From the NCBI RefSeq assembly GCF_900231835.1, contig NZ_OCTN01000005.1, positions 186,001 to 250,000 of the forward strand: a stretch of DNA of 64,000 nt. Reading direction: 5' to 3'. Positions 37,601-44,909 of the stretch are shown here, piece after piece. A program made the position numbers and the translations under genes. This DNA is from Pontivivens marinum (GTDB lineage Bacteria; Pseudomonadota; Alphaproteobacteria; Rhodobacterales; Rhodobacteraceae). The notes under the pieces were generated by a model. The model made no database searches, had not been told where the DNA came from, and worked only from the letters and a program-made list of their open reading frames with translations. Every line of letters starts with the position of its first letter. Positions within the stretch are counted from its first letter, which is position 1.

Positions 37601-38275
37601 CCGACGCAGAACCGGCGACAGATAGGCATCCGCAACCGTGGTGTCACAACGTGGAACGATGCGGATCAGGCGCGATGTTTCGTGACTGGTGGATACTTGG
37701 GTAAAGCCGACCTCACACGCGATTTCTGCGGCGCGGACCTCATGCACGGGGTTTAGCCATGCATGCAGGAAGGCAATCGCCACGGCCTCAGCCCCCGCCA
37801 TGCGGGCCTGTTGCAGATCACGGCGCAGGGTATCCTCGTCCAGCACAGTCAGGATTTCGCCCTCGGCGTCCAACCGCTCCTGCGCCTCAATCGTGTGATT
37901 GTGCAACAGTTCCGGCAGCTTGATATCCAGATCGAACAGACGTGGGCGGGTCTGATACCCGATGCGCGGCAGGTCAGCGAAACCCTGCGTGATGACCAAT
38001 GCGGTGGGCGTGCCCTTACGCTCCAGCAGGGCATTGGTGGCAACGGTGGTGCCCATCTTTACGGCGGCGATCATGCCTGCGGGAATGTCATCCCTCGCCG
38101 CGATGCCCAGCATACGGCGAATGCCCTCAACCGCGGCATCCAGATATTGCTCGGGGTTTTCCGACAGCAATTTATCCGTGTGCAGCGTCCCGTCCGGTGC
38201 CCGCCCGACAATGTCGGTGAAGGTGCCGCCACGGTCGATCCAGAATTCCCATTTGGCTTCTACCCGCTCGCTCAT
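34676..38275 (-). CDS. 5-oxoprolinase-type hydantoinase A/B fusion enzyme
   Basis: A 1199-residue fusion of HyuA-like and HyuB-like halves, the size and order of ATP-dependent 5-oxoprolinase. The N-terminal half starts [20 protein letters not shown] (Hydant_A_N, about 10-190) and continues into the ATPase fold with [17 protein letters not shown] (about 288-304). The C-terminal half (from about 690) shows [30 protein letters not shown] and [14 protein letters not shown], typical of Hydantoinase_B. It should open 5-oxoproline to glutamate using ATP, though hydantoins are possible. It is divergent from a TRAP transporter that could supply the substrate. Confidence 0.9.
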   Translation of the reverse strand: MSERVEAKWEFWIDRGGTFTDIVGRAPDGTLHTDKLLSENPEQYLDAAVEGIRRMLGIAARDDIPAGMIAAVKMGTTVATNALLERKGTPTALVITQGFADLPRIGYQTRPRLFDLDIKLPELLHNHTIEAQERLDAEGEILTVLDEDTLRRDLQQARMAGAEAVAIAFLHAWLNPVHEVRAAEIACEVGFTQVSTSHETSRLIRIVPRCDTTVADAYLSPVLRRYIDRVAQALGHGADRLMFMQSSGGLTDADLFQGRDSILSGPAGGIVGMARTGAEANLDRLIGFDMGGTSTDVSHYAGAYERSFETEVAGVRLCAPMMDIHTVAAGGGSILSFRDGRYLVGPESAGADPGPACYRRGGPLTVTDANVMLGKLDPDHFPTVFGPNGDLPLDVDAVRSKFATLAGEIAATTGEVLTPEQVAEGFLAVAVDNMARAIRRIGTERGHDLADYTLASFGGAGGQHACLVAEALGMTRVMLHPLAGVLSAYGMGLADIRSLQERQFDAPLSDAVEAAETLDAMAAKAMSELLQQGISAEQAKVSRRVRLRYDGSEQGLEVKFQRHDAMAVDFAAAHRARFGFDLPDRAILFDMLIAEAVGETGAGETPMLTGDQAGVAVASLSVWKGDARRPVALYNRAQLIAGQVVDGPAVLSEATGTTVIEPGWQATVDARGTLLLQQVSAAPRPVGDTSADPVRLELYNNLFMSVAERMGATLALTAQSVNIKERYDFSCAVFDAAGNLVANAPHVPVHLGSMSDSVRTVIEVAGADVAHGDAWMLNSPYRGGTHLPDITIITPVFVEGELSFWTASRGHHADIGGRTPGSAPPDSRHIEEEGVLIDPVRVMTTGTLDEGLIRGILGGAKYPARNPDQNLADLGAQIAANETGRQALVETCAHHGAAVVRAYAGHVQDNAEAAVRGVIGELRDGTCDYELDHGAHIKVAVRVDADGRGAEVDFTGTSAQHDGNYNAPFSIACAVVLYVFRTLVGRDMPMNEGCLKPIRIIAPLRSMVNPVAPAAVISGNTEVSQSIADCLYQALGVIAGSQGTMNNFVWGTEAFQNYETIAGGCGAGPGWNGASAVQSHMTNTRMTDPEVLERRFPVRLDHLAIRRGSGGAGQWIGGNGMDRQLRFLVPATVTTLTSHRRVAPAGAAGGADGALGVNAVIRADGTRQVLGANVEVQLAPGDAFHMLTPGAGGWGQWQE

Positions 38276-38327
38276 TGCCTCATCTCCAAAACCGGCCCAA
38301 GAATGTGTTGCATTGATTTCTTAACGA

Positions 38328-38340
38328 TGACAATTTGTCA
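38328..38340. promoter_or_regulatory. Palindromic operator candidate between 5-oxoprolinase and TRAP genes
   Basis: TGACAATTTGTCA (38328-38340) is a perfect 13-base palindrome in the 105-base gap between the divergent starts. Its form resembles operators of GntR-family repressors. No regulator gene is adjacent, so the cognate protein is unknown. Confidence 0.45.
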
Positions 38341-38380
38341 ACGTAATGATAGCAACATGTCAAAAGACAGGAAGTCCAAC

Positions 38381-39340
38381 ATGAAGTATGCAATCCTCAC
38401 CGCCGCTATGATGGCAGCCGCAACACCAACCCTGGCCGAGGGATGGGACATGCCAACGCCATACGGCGATTCCACATTCCACACCGTCAACATCATGCAA
38501 TTCGCAGATGACGTGCGCGCCGCCACCGATGGCGGGCTGGACATCACCGTGCATTCCGCCGGATCGCTGTTCCCGCATTCCGAAATCAAGAACGCTGTCC
38601 GTTCCCGTCAGGTACCCGCAGGTGAATTCCTGCTGTCGCAGTTGAACAACGAAAACGCGGCATTCGGTCTGGACAGCCAGCCCTTCCTCGCGACCTCCTA
38701 CGAGGATGGCATGGCCCTGTGGGATGCACAGCGCCCCGTCGTGACAGAACTGCTGGCTGAACAGGGCCTGATGCCGCTGTTCGCCGTTCCATGGCCGGCA
38801 CAGGGCCTGTACACCAATGGCGAAATCGAAACAGTTGGCGATCTGTCCGGTCTGCGGTTCCGCGCATATAACGCCCAGCTTGAGGAATTCGCCCAGCTCG
38901 CCGGTGCAGCCCCCGTACAGGTTGAGGCACCAGACATCCCGCAGGCATTCGCAACCGGTCAGGTTGATGCGATGATCACCTCGCCCTCGACCGGTGCCAA
39001 CTCCACTGCGTGGGATTTCGTGTCGCACTACACGCCGATCAACGCATGGCTGCCAAAGAACATCATCGTCGTCAGCCAGCGCGCCTTTGACCGTCTGGAT
39101 ACAGATGTCCAAACCGCCGTGCTAGAGGCAGCAGCCATTGCCGAAACACGCGGCTGGGAAATGTCCGCAGCCGAGGCAGCCGAGAAAACCCAAGTCATGG
39201 CCGATAACGGCATCACCGTGGTTGAGCCTTCGGTAGAGCTGGTAAACGGCCTGCAAACCATCGGCGCGACAATGCTGCAAAGCATGACGGCAACTGCCTC
39301 GCCCGAGGCACTGGCAATTCTGGGCGCCTACACCCAGTGA
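38381..39340 (+). CDS. TRAP transporter substrate-binding protein (DctP family)
   Basis: A 319-residue periplasmic binding protein with signal peptide MKYAILTAAMMAAATPTLA. I start it at 38381, where AGGAAG is 7 bases upstream. The DctP pattern is visible: HSAGSLFPHSEIKNAVRSRQVPAGEF, the substrate arginine region GLRFRAYNAQLEEFAQLAGAAPVQVEAPDIPQAFATGQVDAMITSP, and the C-terminal long helix. Neighbour genes encode the two membrane subunits, and the divergent 5-oxoprolinase suggests 5-oxoproline or a related acid as substrate, which is inference. Confidence 0.92.
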   Translation: MKYAILTAAMMAAATPTLAEGWDMPTPYGDSTFHTVNIMQFADDVRAATDGGLDITVHSAGSLFPHSEIKNAVRSRQVPAGEFLLSQLNNENAAFGLDSQPFLATSYEDGMALWDAQRPVVTELLAEQGLMPLFAVPWPAQGLYTNGEIETVGDLSGLRFRAYNAQLEEFAQLAGAAPVQVEAPDIPQAFATGQVDAMITSPSTGANSTAWDFVSHYTPINAWLPKNIIVVSQRAFDRLDTDVQTAVLEAAAIAETRGWEMSAAEAAEKTQVMADNGITVVEPSVELVNGLQTIGATMLQSMTATASPEALAILGAYTQ

Positions 39341-39346
39341 TCGCGC

Positions 39347-39413
39347 GCAGGCCCCATACGGGCCTGCCTAGACGACTTGCCGCCGGTTTCCCGAACGGGA
39401 TTTGGGGAACCGG
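39347..39413 (+). terminator. Two hairpins between dctP-like and dctQ-like genes
   Basis: GCAGGCCC-5-GGGCCTGC (39347-39367) is a perfect 8-base-pair stem starting 6 bases after the stop. CCGGTTTCCC and GGGGAACCGG (39383-39413) form a second 10-base-pair stem with one T-G pair. Neither has a T-run. They probably make the binding protein's mRNA more stable or attenuate read-through to the permeases. Confidence 0.55.
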
Positions 39414-39436
39414 TTTCAACCCGATGAGGACATATC

Positions 39437-39964
39437 ATGGCGCGCCTTCTTGACCGACTTTACGACTTCGCCGGATGGCTCGCCGCCATTGCTATCTTGA
39501 TCATCTGCTGTGTGGTTTCCGCGCAAATCGGGCTGAACATCCTGGCCCGTATCGGGGGGCCTGCATGGTCATGGACGATCCCGTCCTATGCCGATTTTGC
39601 CGGTTTCGCGCTGGCCGCAGCATCCTTTCTGGCGCTGGCACATACGTTGCGGCGCGGGGGTCATATCCGCGTCAATCTGGTCACAGACCGCATGCGCCCC
39701 CGCGCGCGTTGGGGGGTGGAGCTGCTTACGCTGGCCCTGTCCACGCTGATGTCGGGCTATGCCACCTATTACGTGATCCTACTGGTGATGGAGAGCGTGC
39801 ATTACGGCGATCAATCCACGGGGATTATCGCGGTGCCGCTATGGATTCCGCAGCTTCCCGTCGCCATCGGTCTGGTCCTGCTGACCATCGCGCTGATCCA
39901 CACCCTGGCTGAGAGTGTGATTGCCCGTGCGCCGGTTCTGACCGCCGACACGACCGAAGAATAA
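39437..39964 (+). CDS. TRAP transporter small permease (DctQ family)
   Basis: A 175-residue membrane protein with four helices (about 15-35, 47-70, 90-112 and 133-153), as in DctQ. The segment WSWTIPSYADFAGFALAAASFLALAHTLRRGGHIRV is characteristic. It couples to the large permease for sodium-driven uptake with the DctP protein. A GATGAGGA ribosome site precedes the ATG. It is the middle gene of the TRAP set. Confidence 0.92.
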   Translation: MARLLDRLYDFAGWLAAIAILIICCVVSAQIGLNILARIGGPAWSWTIPSYADFAGFALAAASFLALAHTLRRGGHIRVNLVTDRMRPRARWGVELLTLALSTLMSGYATYYVILLVMESVHYGDQSTGIIAVPLWIPQLPVAIGLVLLTIALIHTLAESVIARAPVLTADTTEE

Positions 39965-40039
39965 GGCCCCCGCCGCTCCAAACTATCCCCGCCGCAGGGA
40001 ACACAGCCCGCGCCGCGCCCGACTGGAAAGCCCGACAGA

Positions 40040-41335
40040 ATGTCCGATCCGATAATTGCACTTGTCCTGCTCGCCCTGCTGCTGACCCTGCTTGCCAGTG
40101 GCATCTGGGTGGCTCTCGCACTGATGATGACGGCCTTTGTGGCCATTGTAGCCTTTTCCAACACGTCCGGCGGGTTGGTTCTGGCCACAACGATCTGGGG
40201 CCATTCCCACAGTTGGGCACTGGCCGCATTGCCGCTGTTCATCCTGATGGGAGAGATATTATTGCGATCGCGGCTTAGTCAGGACATGTTTTCCGGCCTT
40301 GCCCCATGGCTGGGCCGTGCACCGGGGCGGTTGCTGCATGTGAACATTCTGGGCTGTGCGATCTTTGCTGCGGTGTCCGGTTCCTCCGCCGCGACGGCAG
40401 CAACTATTGGCCGGATGAGCGTACCTGAGCTGACAGATCGTGGTTATCCAGAGCGCTTGATCATCGGCACCTTGGCCGGTTCCGCCACGCTGGGCCTGCT
40501 GATCCCGCCCTCGATCATCCTGATCGTTTACGGCGTCGCGACAGAGCAAAGCATCGCCCGCCTGTTCGTGGCCGGCATCTTGCCCGGTTTGATGCTGGTG
40601 CTGATGTTTGCGGCCTATGTGGCCGTGCGCGCCATTATGGACCCAGACCTAATCCCGCCCGCGCCACAGCGTGTTGCCCTGCGTGAAAAGCTGGCCGCGT
40701 CGCGTCGCCTGATCCCTGTTGTCCTGCTGATCGCGGGCGTCATCGGGTCGATCTATACCGGCGTTGCCTCACCCACCGACGCGGCGGCGCTTGGCGTGGT
40801 GCTGTCCATCGTGCTGGCCTTTTTCACCGGCGGGTTCGGGTTCGCACAGCTCAAGGAAGCCTTCATCTCCGCCACGCGGACATCGTGCATGATTGCGTTC
40901 ATCCTGATTGGCGCGGCGTTCCTGTCGATCTCCATGGGCTTTACAGGGCTGCCGCGTAACCTAGCCGCATGGATCGGGGGCTTTGGCCTGTCGCCCTATG
41001 CGTTGCTGGCCGCGCTGACTCTGTTCTTTATCGTGCTGGGGTGTTTTCTGGACGGGATTTCGGTGGTGGTGCTGACCACCTCGATCATCTTGCCAATGGT
41101 TGAGGCAGTGGGCATCGACCCCCTATGGTTCGGCATTTATCTGGTTATCGTGGTTGAGATGAGCCAGATCACGCCGCCCGTTGGCTTTAACCTCTTCGTG
41201 ATCCAAGGGCTGACAGGCATAGACATTCTGCGGGTGGCCCGTGCGGCACTGCCCTTCTTTATGTTGCTGCTGCTTGGCCTCGCGCTGATTGTTATCTTCC
41301 CCCAAATCGTGACATTGCTGCCAAACGCAATGTAG
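40040..41335 (+). CDS. TRAP transporter large permease (DctM family)
   Basis: A 431-residue integral membrane protein with about twelve helices and DctM motifs: LFILMGEILLRSRLSQDMF, GCAIFAAVSGSSAATAATIGRM, TLGLLIPPSIILIVYGV and the C-terminal EMSQITPPVGFNLFVIQG. It forms the transport channel that uses the sodium gradient. It lies 75 bases after the small permease and 14 bases before a further transporter gene. Confidence 0.94.
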   Translation: MSDPIIALVLLALLLTLLASGIWVALALMMTAFVAIVAFSNTSGGLVLATTIWGHSHSWALAALPLFILMGEILLRSRLSQDMFSGLAPWLGRAPGRLLHVNILGCAIFAAVSGSSAATAATIGRMSVPELTDRGYPERLIIGTLAGSATLGLLIPPSIILIVYGVATEQSIARLFVAGILPGLMLVLMFAAYVAVRAIMDPDLIPPAPQRVALREKLAASRRLIPVVLLIAGVIGSIYTGVASPTDAAALGVVLSIVLAFFTGGFGFAQLKEAFISATRTSCMIAFILIGAAFLSISMGFTGLPRNLAAWIGGFGLSPYALLAALTLFFIVLGCFLDGISVVVLTTSIILPMVEAVGIDPLWFGIYLVIVVEMSQITPPVGFNLFVIQGLTGIDILRVARAALPFFMLLLLGLALIVIFPQIVTLLPNAM

Positions 41336-41349
41336 GCGGTGGGGCGAGT

Positions 41350-42288
41350 ATGAAGTTTCTGGAGGTTATCGGCGCAAATGCGCGTTGGGTGATGGCAGGG
41401 GGGTGCGTGGCCGCGCTGTTCCTGCCATCGCTTTCAGCACTGCTACGCCCCGCCCTGCCCGCATTAGTCAGCGTGGTTCTCGCCGTCGCAATGACCCGCA
41501 TTGATCTGGGGGCAATTGCACGCGGTGCCATCCGCCCGGCGCGCCTGTTCAGTTGGCTGGCGGCGGTTGTGCTGATGATGCCGGTCTCCGGAGCTTTGCT
41601 ATGGGTGATCGGGCATCTGGTCCTGCCGCAGGACCGGTCCTTGTTGGTTTTATACGCCGCTGCCCCGCCCATCGCATCGGCCGCGGGCATCTGTTTTCTG
41701 ATGCGCTATGACGCGCAACGCGCGGTCGAGGTTACAGCCACCGCGACATTGCTAACCCCGATCATCGGCCCACTGTTGCTGGCGCTGATGGTGCCTGACC
41801 TACCCGGGTTGGACCCTGTGCCGCTGGCCATACGGCTGAGCATGATTATCGCAGGCGGCGTTACGCTGGCCATCGCGGCAAAGGCGATCATCGGGCAGGA
41901 GCGAATCGCCGCCTCCGGCCGTCGTTTTGACGGGATCGCGGCCTGCATCATGGTGCTGTTTGTCATACCGCTCTTTGACGGGGTGGGTGGCACGATCCTG
42001 AGCGATCCGCAAACCTCGCTGCGCATCCTCGCCCTGTGCTTTGTGCTGAATTTGGGCACTACAATCGCGGTTCTGAAATTGGGCGAGGGTCCGCTGGGCC
42101 GTGCGCGGGCCGGTGCCTATGGCGTGCTGTCAGGAAATCGCACGGTTGCGATATACCTTGCGGCATTGCCCTATGATCCGCACATGGCGCTGTTCGTCGC
42201 GCTGTACCAGTTCCCGATGTATCTGACGCCGCTGGCGCTTGATGCACTTGGCCTGAACAATCGCAACGAAGCGGTCACATCACCCTGA
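41350..42288 (+). CDS. Bile acid:sodium symporter-like (BART superfamily) membrane protein
   Basis: A 312-residue protein with about ten membrane helices in two similar halves. Features such as VLAVAMTRIDLGAI, AAPPIASAAGICFLMRYD and GVLSGNRTVAIYLAALP suggest the bile-acid/sodium symporter or wider BART superfamily, though I cannot exclude an AEC-type carrier. It follows the TRAP permease by 14 bases, so is probably in that operon and might move a product or related substrate. Its 3' end overlaps the convergent RTX gene by 14 bases. Confidence 0.6.
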   Translation: MKFLEVIGANARWVMAGGCVAALFLPSLSALLRPALPALVSVVLAVAMTRIDLGAIARGAIRPARLFSWLAAVVLMMPVSGALLWVIGHLVLPQDRSLLVLYAAAPPIASAAGICFLMRYDAQRAVEVTATATLLTPIIGPLLLALMVPDLPGLDPVPLAIRLSMIIAGGVTLAIAAKAIIGQERIAASGRRFDGIAACIMVLFVIPLFDGVGGTILSDPQTSLRILALCFVLNLGTTIAVLKLGEGPLGRARAGAYGVLSGNRTVAIYLAALPYDPHMALFVALYQFPMYLTPLALDALGLNNRNEAVTSP

Positions 42289-44632
42289 GCCAACGCGCCT
42301 CATCCCGTGCCAACATATTGCGAGCGGGTGTGAATGATTTGAGGTCGGGGAACAGCTCCTGCACCTCGGCGCGGGCCTCAGGCGTTAAGCCCGACAGCGC
42401 CTGATCGCCGGGGAACAGAGTTTCGGTCCATAGGCCATCCGCACGGATCACCTCATGCCCCTCACACATCAAATGTAGGTAACTGACCGGTCCCGGTTCG
42501 CAGCGCGTCACCGTATCACCATTTATCAGGCCAACAGCCGGTGCCAGTGCCTCGGACTCACCTGTCATCAGCGCCAGCTTTAGCCCCGACAACAAAATGC
42601 GATGCTGTGGCGAAACCACCATATCACGGTTGGGGCAATCAGGGCCCAGCGCACCGCGGCTGATGTGGATCGGGGCCAGTTGCGGCTTTGCCTCAACTTC
42701 ATCCTGCCGCAGGTCGCGACGGCCGACCCAAACCAAGGGGCGAATGCCGTTATCCCGCGTCGCCACCAGATCACCGGGCTGCAACGACTCCACCTTACGC
42801 AGGCCCGTTGGCGTCACGATCATCGTGCCGGGGGTAAAGCAGATGACGTTCGTATTATCATAGGTCAGGTCATCCGGCGCGACGCCTGTTAGCTGCAAGC
42901 CGCCCGCTGAATCCAGCACGCCATCCGCCGCATCATCGCGCAGCGCATTAATCGCCAAACCAAAATTGGTGCCATTAGCGGCATTATAAGCCGCCAATGT
43001 CCCTGAATTATAGAACGCCGACAAATCAACGAAATCGTTGTTGGTCTGGTCATCATCGTCGATGTTCTGACCGGTCGCTGTGTTAAAGTCGGTGATGATA
43101 TCCGGCGTGCCATCCGCGATGAAAACGTCGAAGCCGTCACCGCCGGTCAGCGTATCTGTACCCGCACCACCGTCCAGCGTGTCGTTACCGGCACCGCCGG
43201 TTATCACGTCGTTGCCGTTACCACCCGTCATCGAGTCGTCGCCAGCACCACCGTCGATCTGGTCGGCACCGCCGCCGCCATTAATCGTGTCGTTACCGCC
43301 TAGGCCGTAGATAGTATCCGCACCGCCACCGCCATCGATGCTGTCAGCCTCACCCACATCCGCATTCGGGATGGTGGTGAAATAGATGTCAGTGATCGTC
43401 GCCGCTTGGTTCGAGGAACCCGCATTCTCATAATCGATTTCGATACGCGCAACCGGGCCGCCAACGGTAACCAGTATCGAACCCGCTGCATCCGCATTGC
43501 CTGTACCGGTATTGCCCAGCGCCTGATCCACGCCGGTAAATCCGTCGCCGGATGTATCGCTCAACGTTGGACCGGCGGTGCCACCACCACCCGAGACGAG
43601 GGTTACAGCGATCCGGTTTCCATCCGCATCATAAGCGCGAACCGTAACCTGATCCTGAAATCCTGCGCCACCAGCCGTATCAATATCGTTGATACGGAAC
43701 TGCACATCAGAAACCTCATCCTCCAACGTGGCCGTTGTGGAGGAGAAGTTGATTGTCAGGACAGATGTGTTCGCATCCGCGCCTGAGCGTGTGCCGTATA
43801 GCTGACCCGAGGAGTTCGCATTGATCGCGCCAGTATCACCAACATCAATGCCGTTGGTGTACTGGTTGCTGTTCTGGAATGTGACATCGCGGCCATTGGC
43901 CTCCTCGTCATAATCCAGTGATACATTGATACCGCCCAAGTTTTGCGAAGCAAAACCGGTCTGATCTGCCGAGGCAAGCACATCCTCGTCATCAATCGCG
44001 CTGCCATCGCCCGATGGATCAGGAAGCTGCGACCACTCAAAAACCTGCCGCGTAGGCTCATCACCATCGCCATAGATGACATCCGCACCGCCGCGCCCCA
44101 GAATCGTATCAGAGCCGGAGCCGCCATATAGCGTATCCGCGCTGTTCGAGCCGGTAATGCTGTCATTGCCATCGCCGCCTAGCACGGTGCGAGGCCCCGC
44201 ATCGTCGAGCGTTATTGTGTCATTGCCCTGCGCCGACACGTCCGAATAGTTGAAACCCGCGCTCGAAACGCCCGAGGCAGACCACGACCCGCCTTCGGCC
44301 AGCGTGCCCGTGCCAGATTCAGGAATGAAAAAGGCGTAATTGGTGCCGCCCGAGGTGAAGATATTGTAAACGCCAGTTAGGGTGGTTCCACCAACGGTGA
44401 ACGTTGCTTCGCCAGACTGCCACTCATTCGTGTAGGTGCCATCGACCGATGAACCGGATAGGCTGAATTGCTGATTGGTGTCTGTATTGGTATTGGCAGA
44501 TCCACCAGTGGCGGACGTAAACGTATTATCGGTCGCGTTATCGACCAGCGTAATCGTAACGCCAGCATCCTCGACCAAGCCTGTAGCGAGGTTAAGAACG
44601 TACCCATTACCGTAGCTGTAATTACTCGCCAT
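42275..44632 (-). CDS. Secreted RTX-repeat protein with C-terminal Hint domain
   Basis: About 785 residues from the ATG at 44632 (an in-frame start two codons earlier also exists). The first 140 residues are Ser/Thr/Gly-rich with no signal peptide. RTX calcium-binding nonapeptides occur in two blocks: GGDGNDSITGSNSADTLYGG (about 150-200) and a longer one, GGGGADTIYGLGGNDTINGG onward (about 430-515), with a beta-rich domain between. From about residue 600 comes a Hint_2 domain: CFTPGTMIVTPTGLRKVESLQPGDLVATRDNG ... VSPQHRILLSG. RTX proteins leave by type I secretion. No secretion genes are near. Such RTX-Hint proteins are common in Rhodobacteraceae and their roles are mostly unknown. Confidence 0.9.
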   Translation of the reverse strand: MASNYSYGNGYVLNLATGLVEDAGVTITLVDNATDNTFTSATGGSANTNTDTNQQFSLSGSSVDGTYTNEWQSGEATFTVGGTTLTGVYNIFTSGGTNYAFFIPESGTGTLAEGGSWSASGVSSAGFNYSDVSAQGNDTITLDDAGPRTVLGGDGNDSITGSNSADTLYGGSGSDTILGRGGADVIYGDGDEPTRQVFEWSQLPDPSGDGSAIDDEDVLASADQTGFASQNLGGINVSLDYDEEANGRDVTFQNSNQYTNGIDVGDTGAINANSSGQLYGTRSGADANTSVLTINFSSTTATLEDEVSDVQFRINDIDTAGGAGFQDQVTVRAYDADGNRIAVTLVSGGGGTAGPTLSDTSGDGFTGVDQALGNTGTGNADAAGSILVTVGGPVARIEIDYENAGSSNQAATITDIYFTTIPNADVGEADSIDGGGGADTIYGLGGNDTINGGGGADQIDGGAGDDSMTGGNGNDVITGGAGNDTLDGGAGTDTLTGGDGFDVFIADGTPDIITDFNTATGQNIDDDDQTNNDFVDLSAFYNSGTLAAYNAANGTNFGLAINALRDDAADGVLDSAGGLQLTGVAPDDLTYDNTNVICFTPGTMIVTPTGLRKVESLQPGDLVATRDNGIRPLVWVGRRDLRQDEVEAKPQLAPIHISRGALGPDCPNRDMVVSPQHRILLSGLKLALMTGESEALAPAVGLINGDTVTRCEPGPVSYLHLMCEGHEVIRADGLWTETLFPGDQALSGLTPEARAEVQELFPDLKSFTPARNMLARDEARWLRVM

Positions 44633-44785
44633 TCTCACCCCCCCCGTGATTTAGGCTTCAGTCATCACATTCCCATAACCACCTAGAACTCCCTCTGCGG
44701 CAGTCAACGGCCAGCACATATTGATGCACATTATCCCGCTGTCTTTGCCCTTGTTTAGTATGAAACATTCCCCAACCGACCTCCA

Positions 44786-44803
44786 GCCCTATGACGTTAG
44801 GGC
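44786..44803. repeat. Short hairpin in the intergenic region 44639-44909
   Basis: GCCCTA (44786-44791) and TAGGGC (44798-44803) form a perfect 6-base stem with a 6-base loop. The 271-base region between the RTX start and the E1 stop holds no gene; it must contain the RTX promoter, and I see no clear terminator for the E1 gene. Confidence 0.35.
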
Positions 44804-44909
44804 ATTAGTAGAGTCAGTAGCCCCAATGGCCTGAAAAGGGAAAATAAACCGCTGAAATATACGTTTGAGACCATTTACAGCATCAAATGGCCCCAAACTC
44901 GTCGCAATT

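Noticed and set aside
37763-38380. An open frame continuing the TRAP binding protein upstream by about 206 codons.
   Set aside because: It lies antisense to the 5-oxoprolinase, and the signal peptide and ribosome site at 38381 fix the real start.
40444-40452. TTATCCAGA, a near DnaA box.
   Set aside because: One mismatch and inside the DctM coding sequence; expected by chance.
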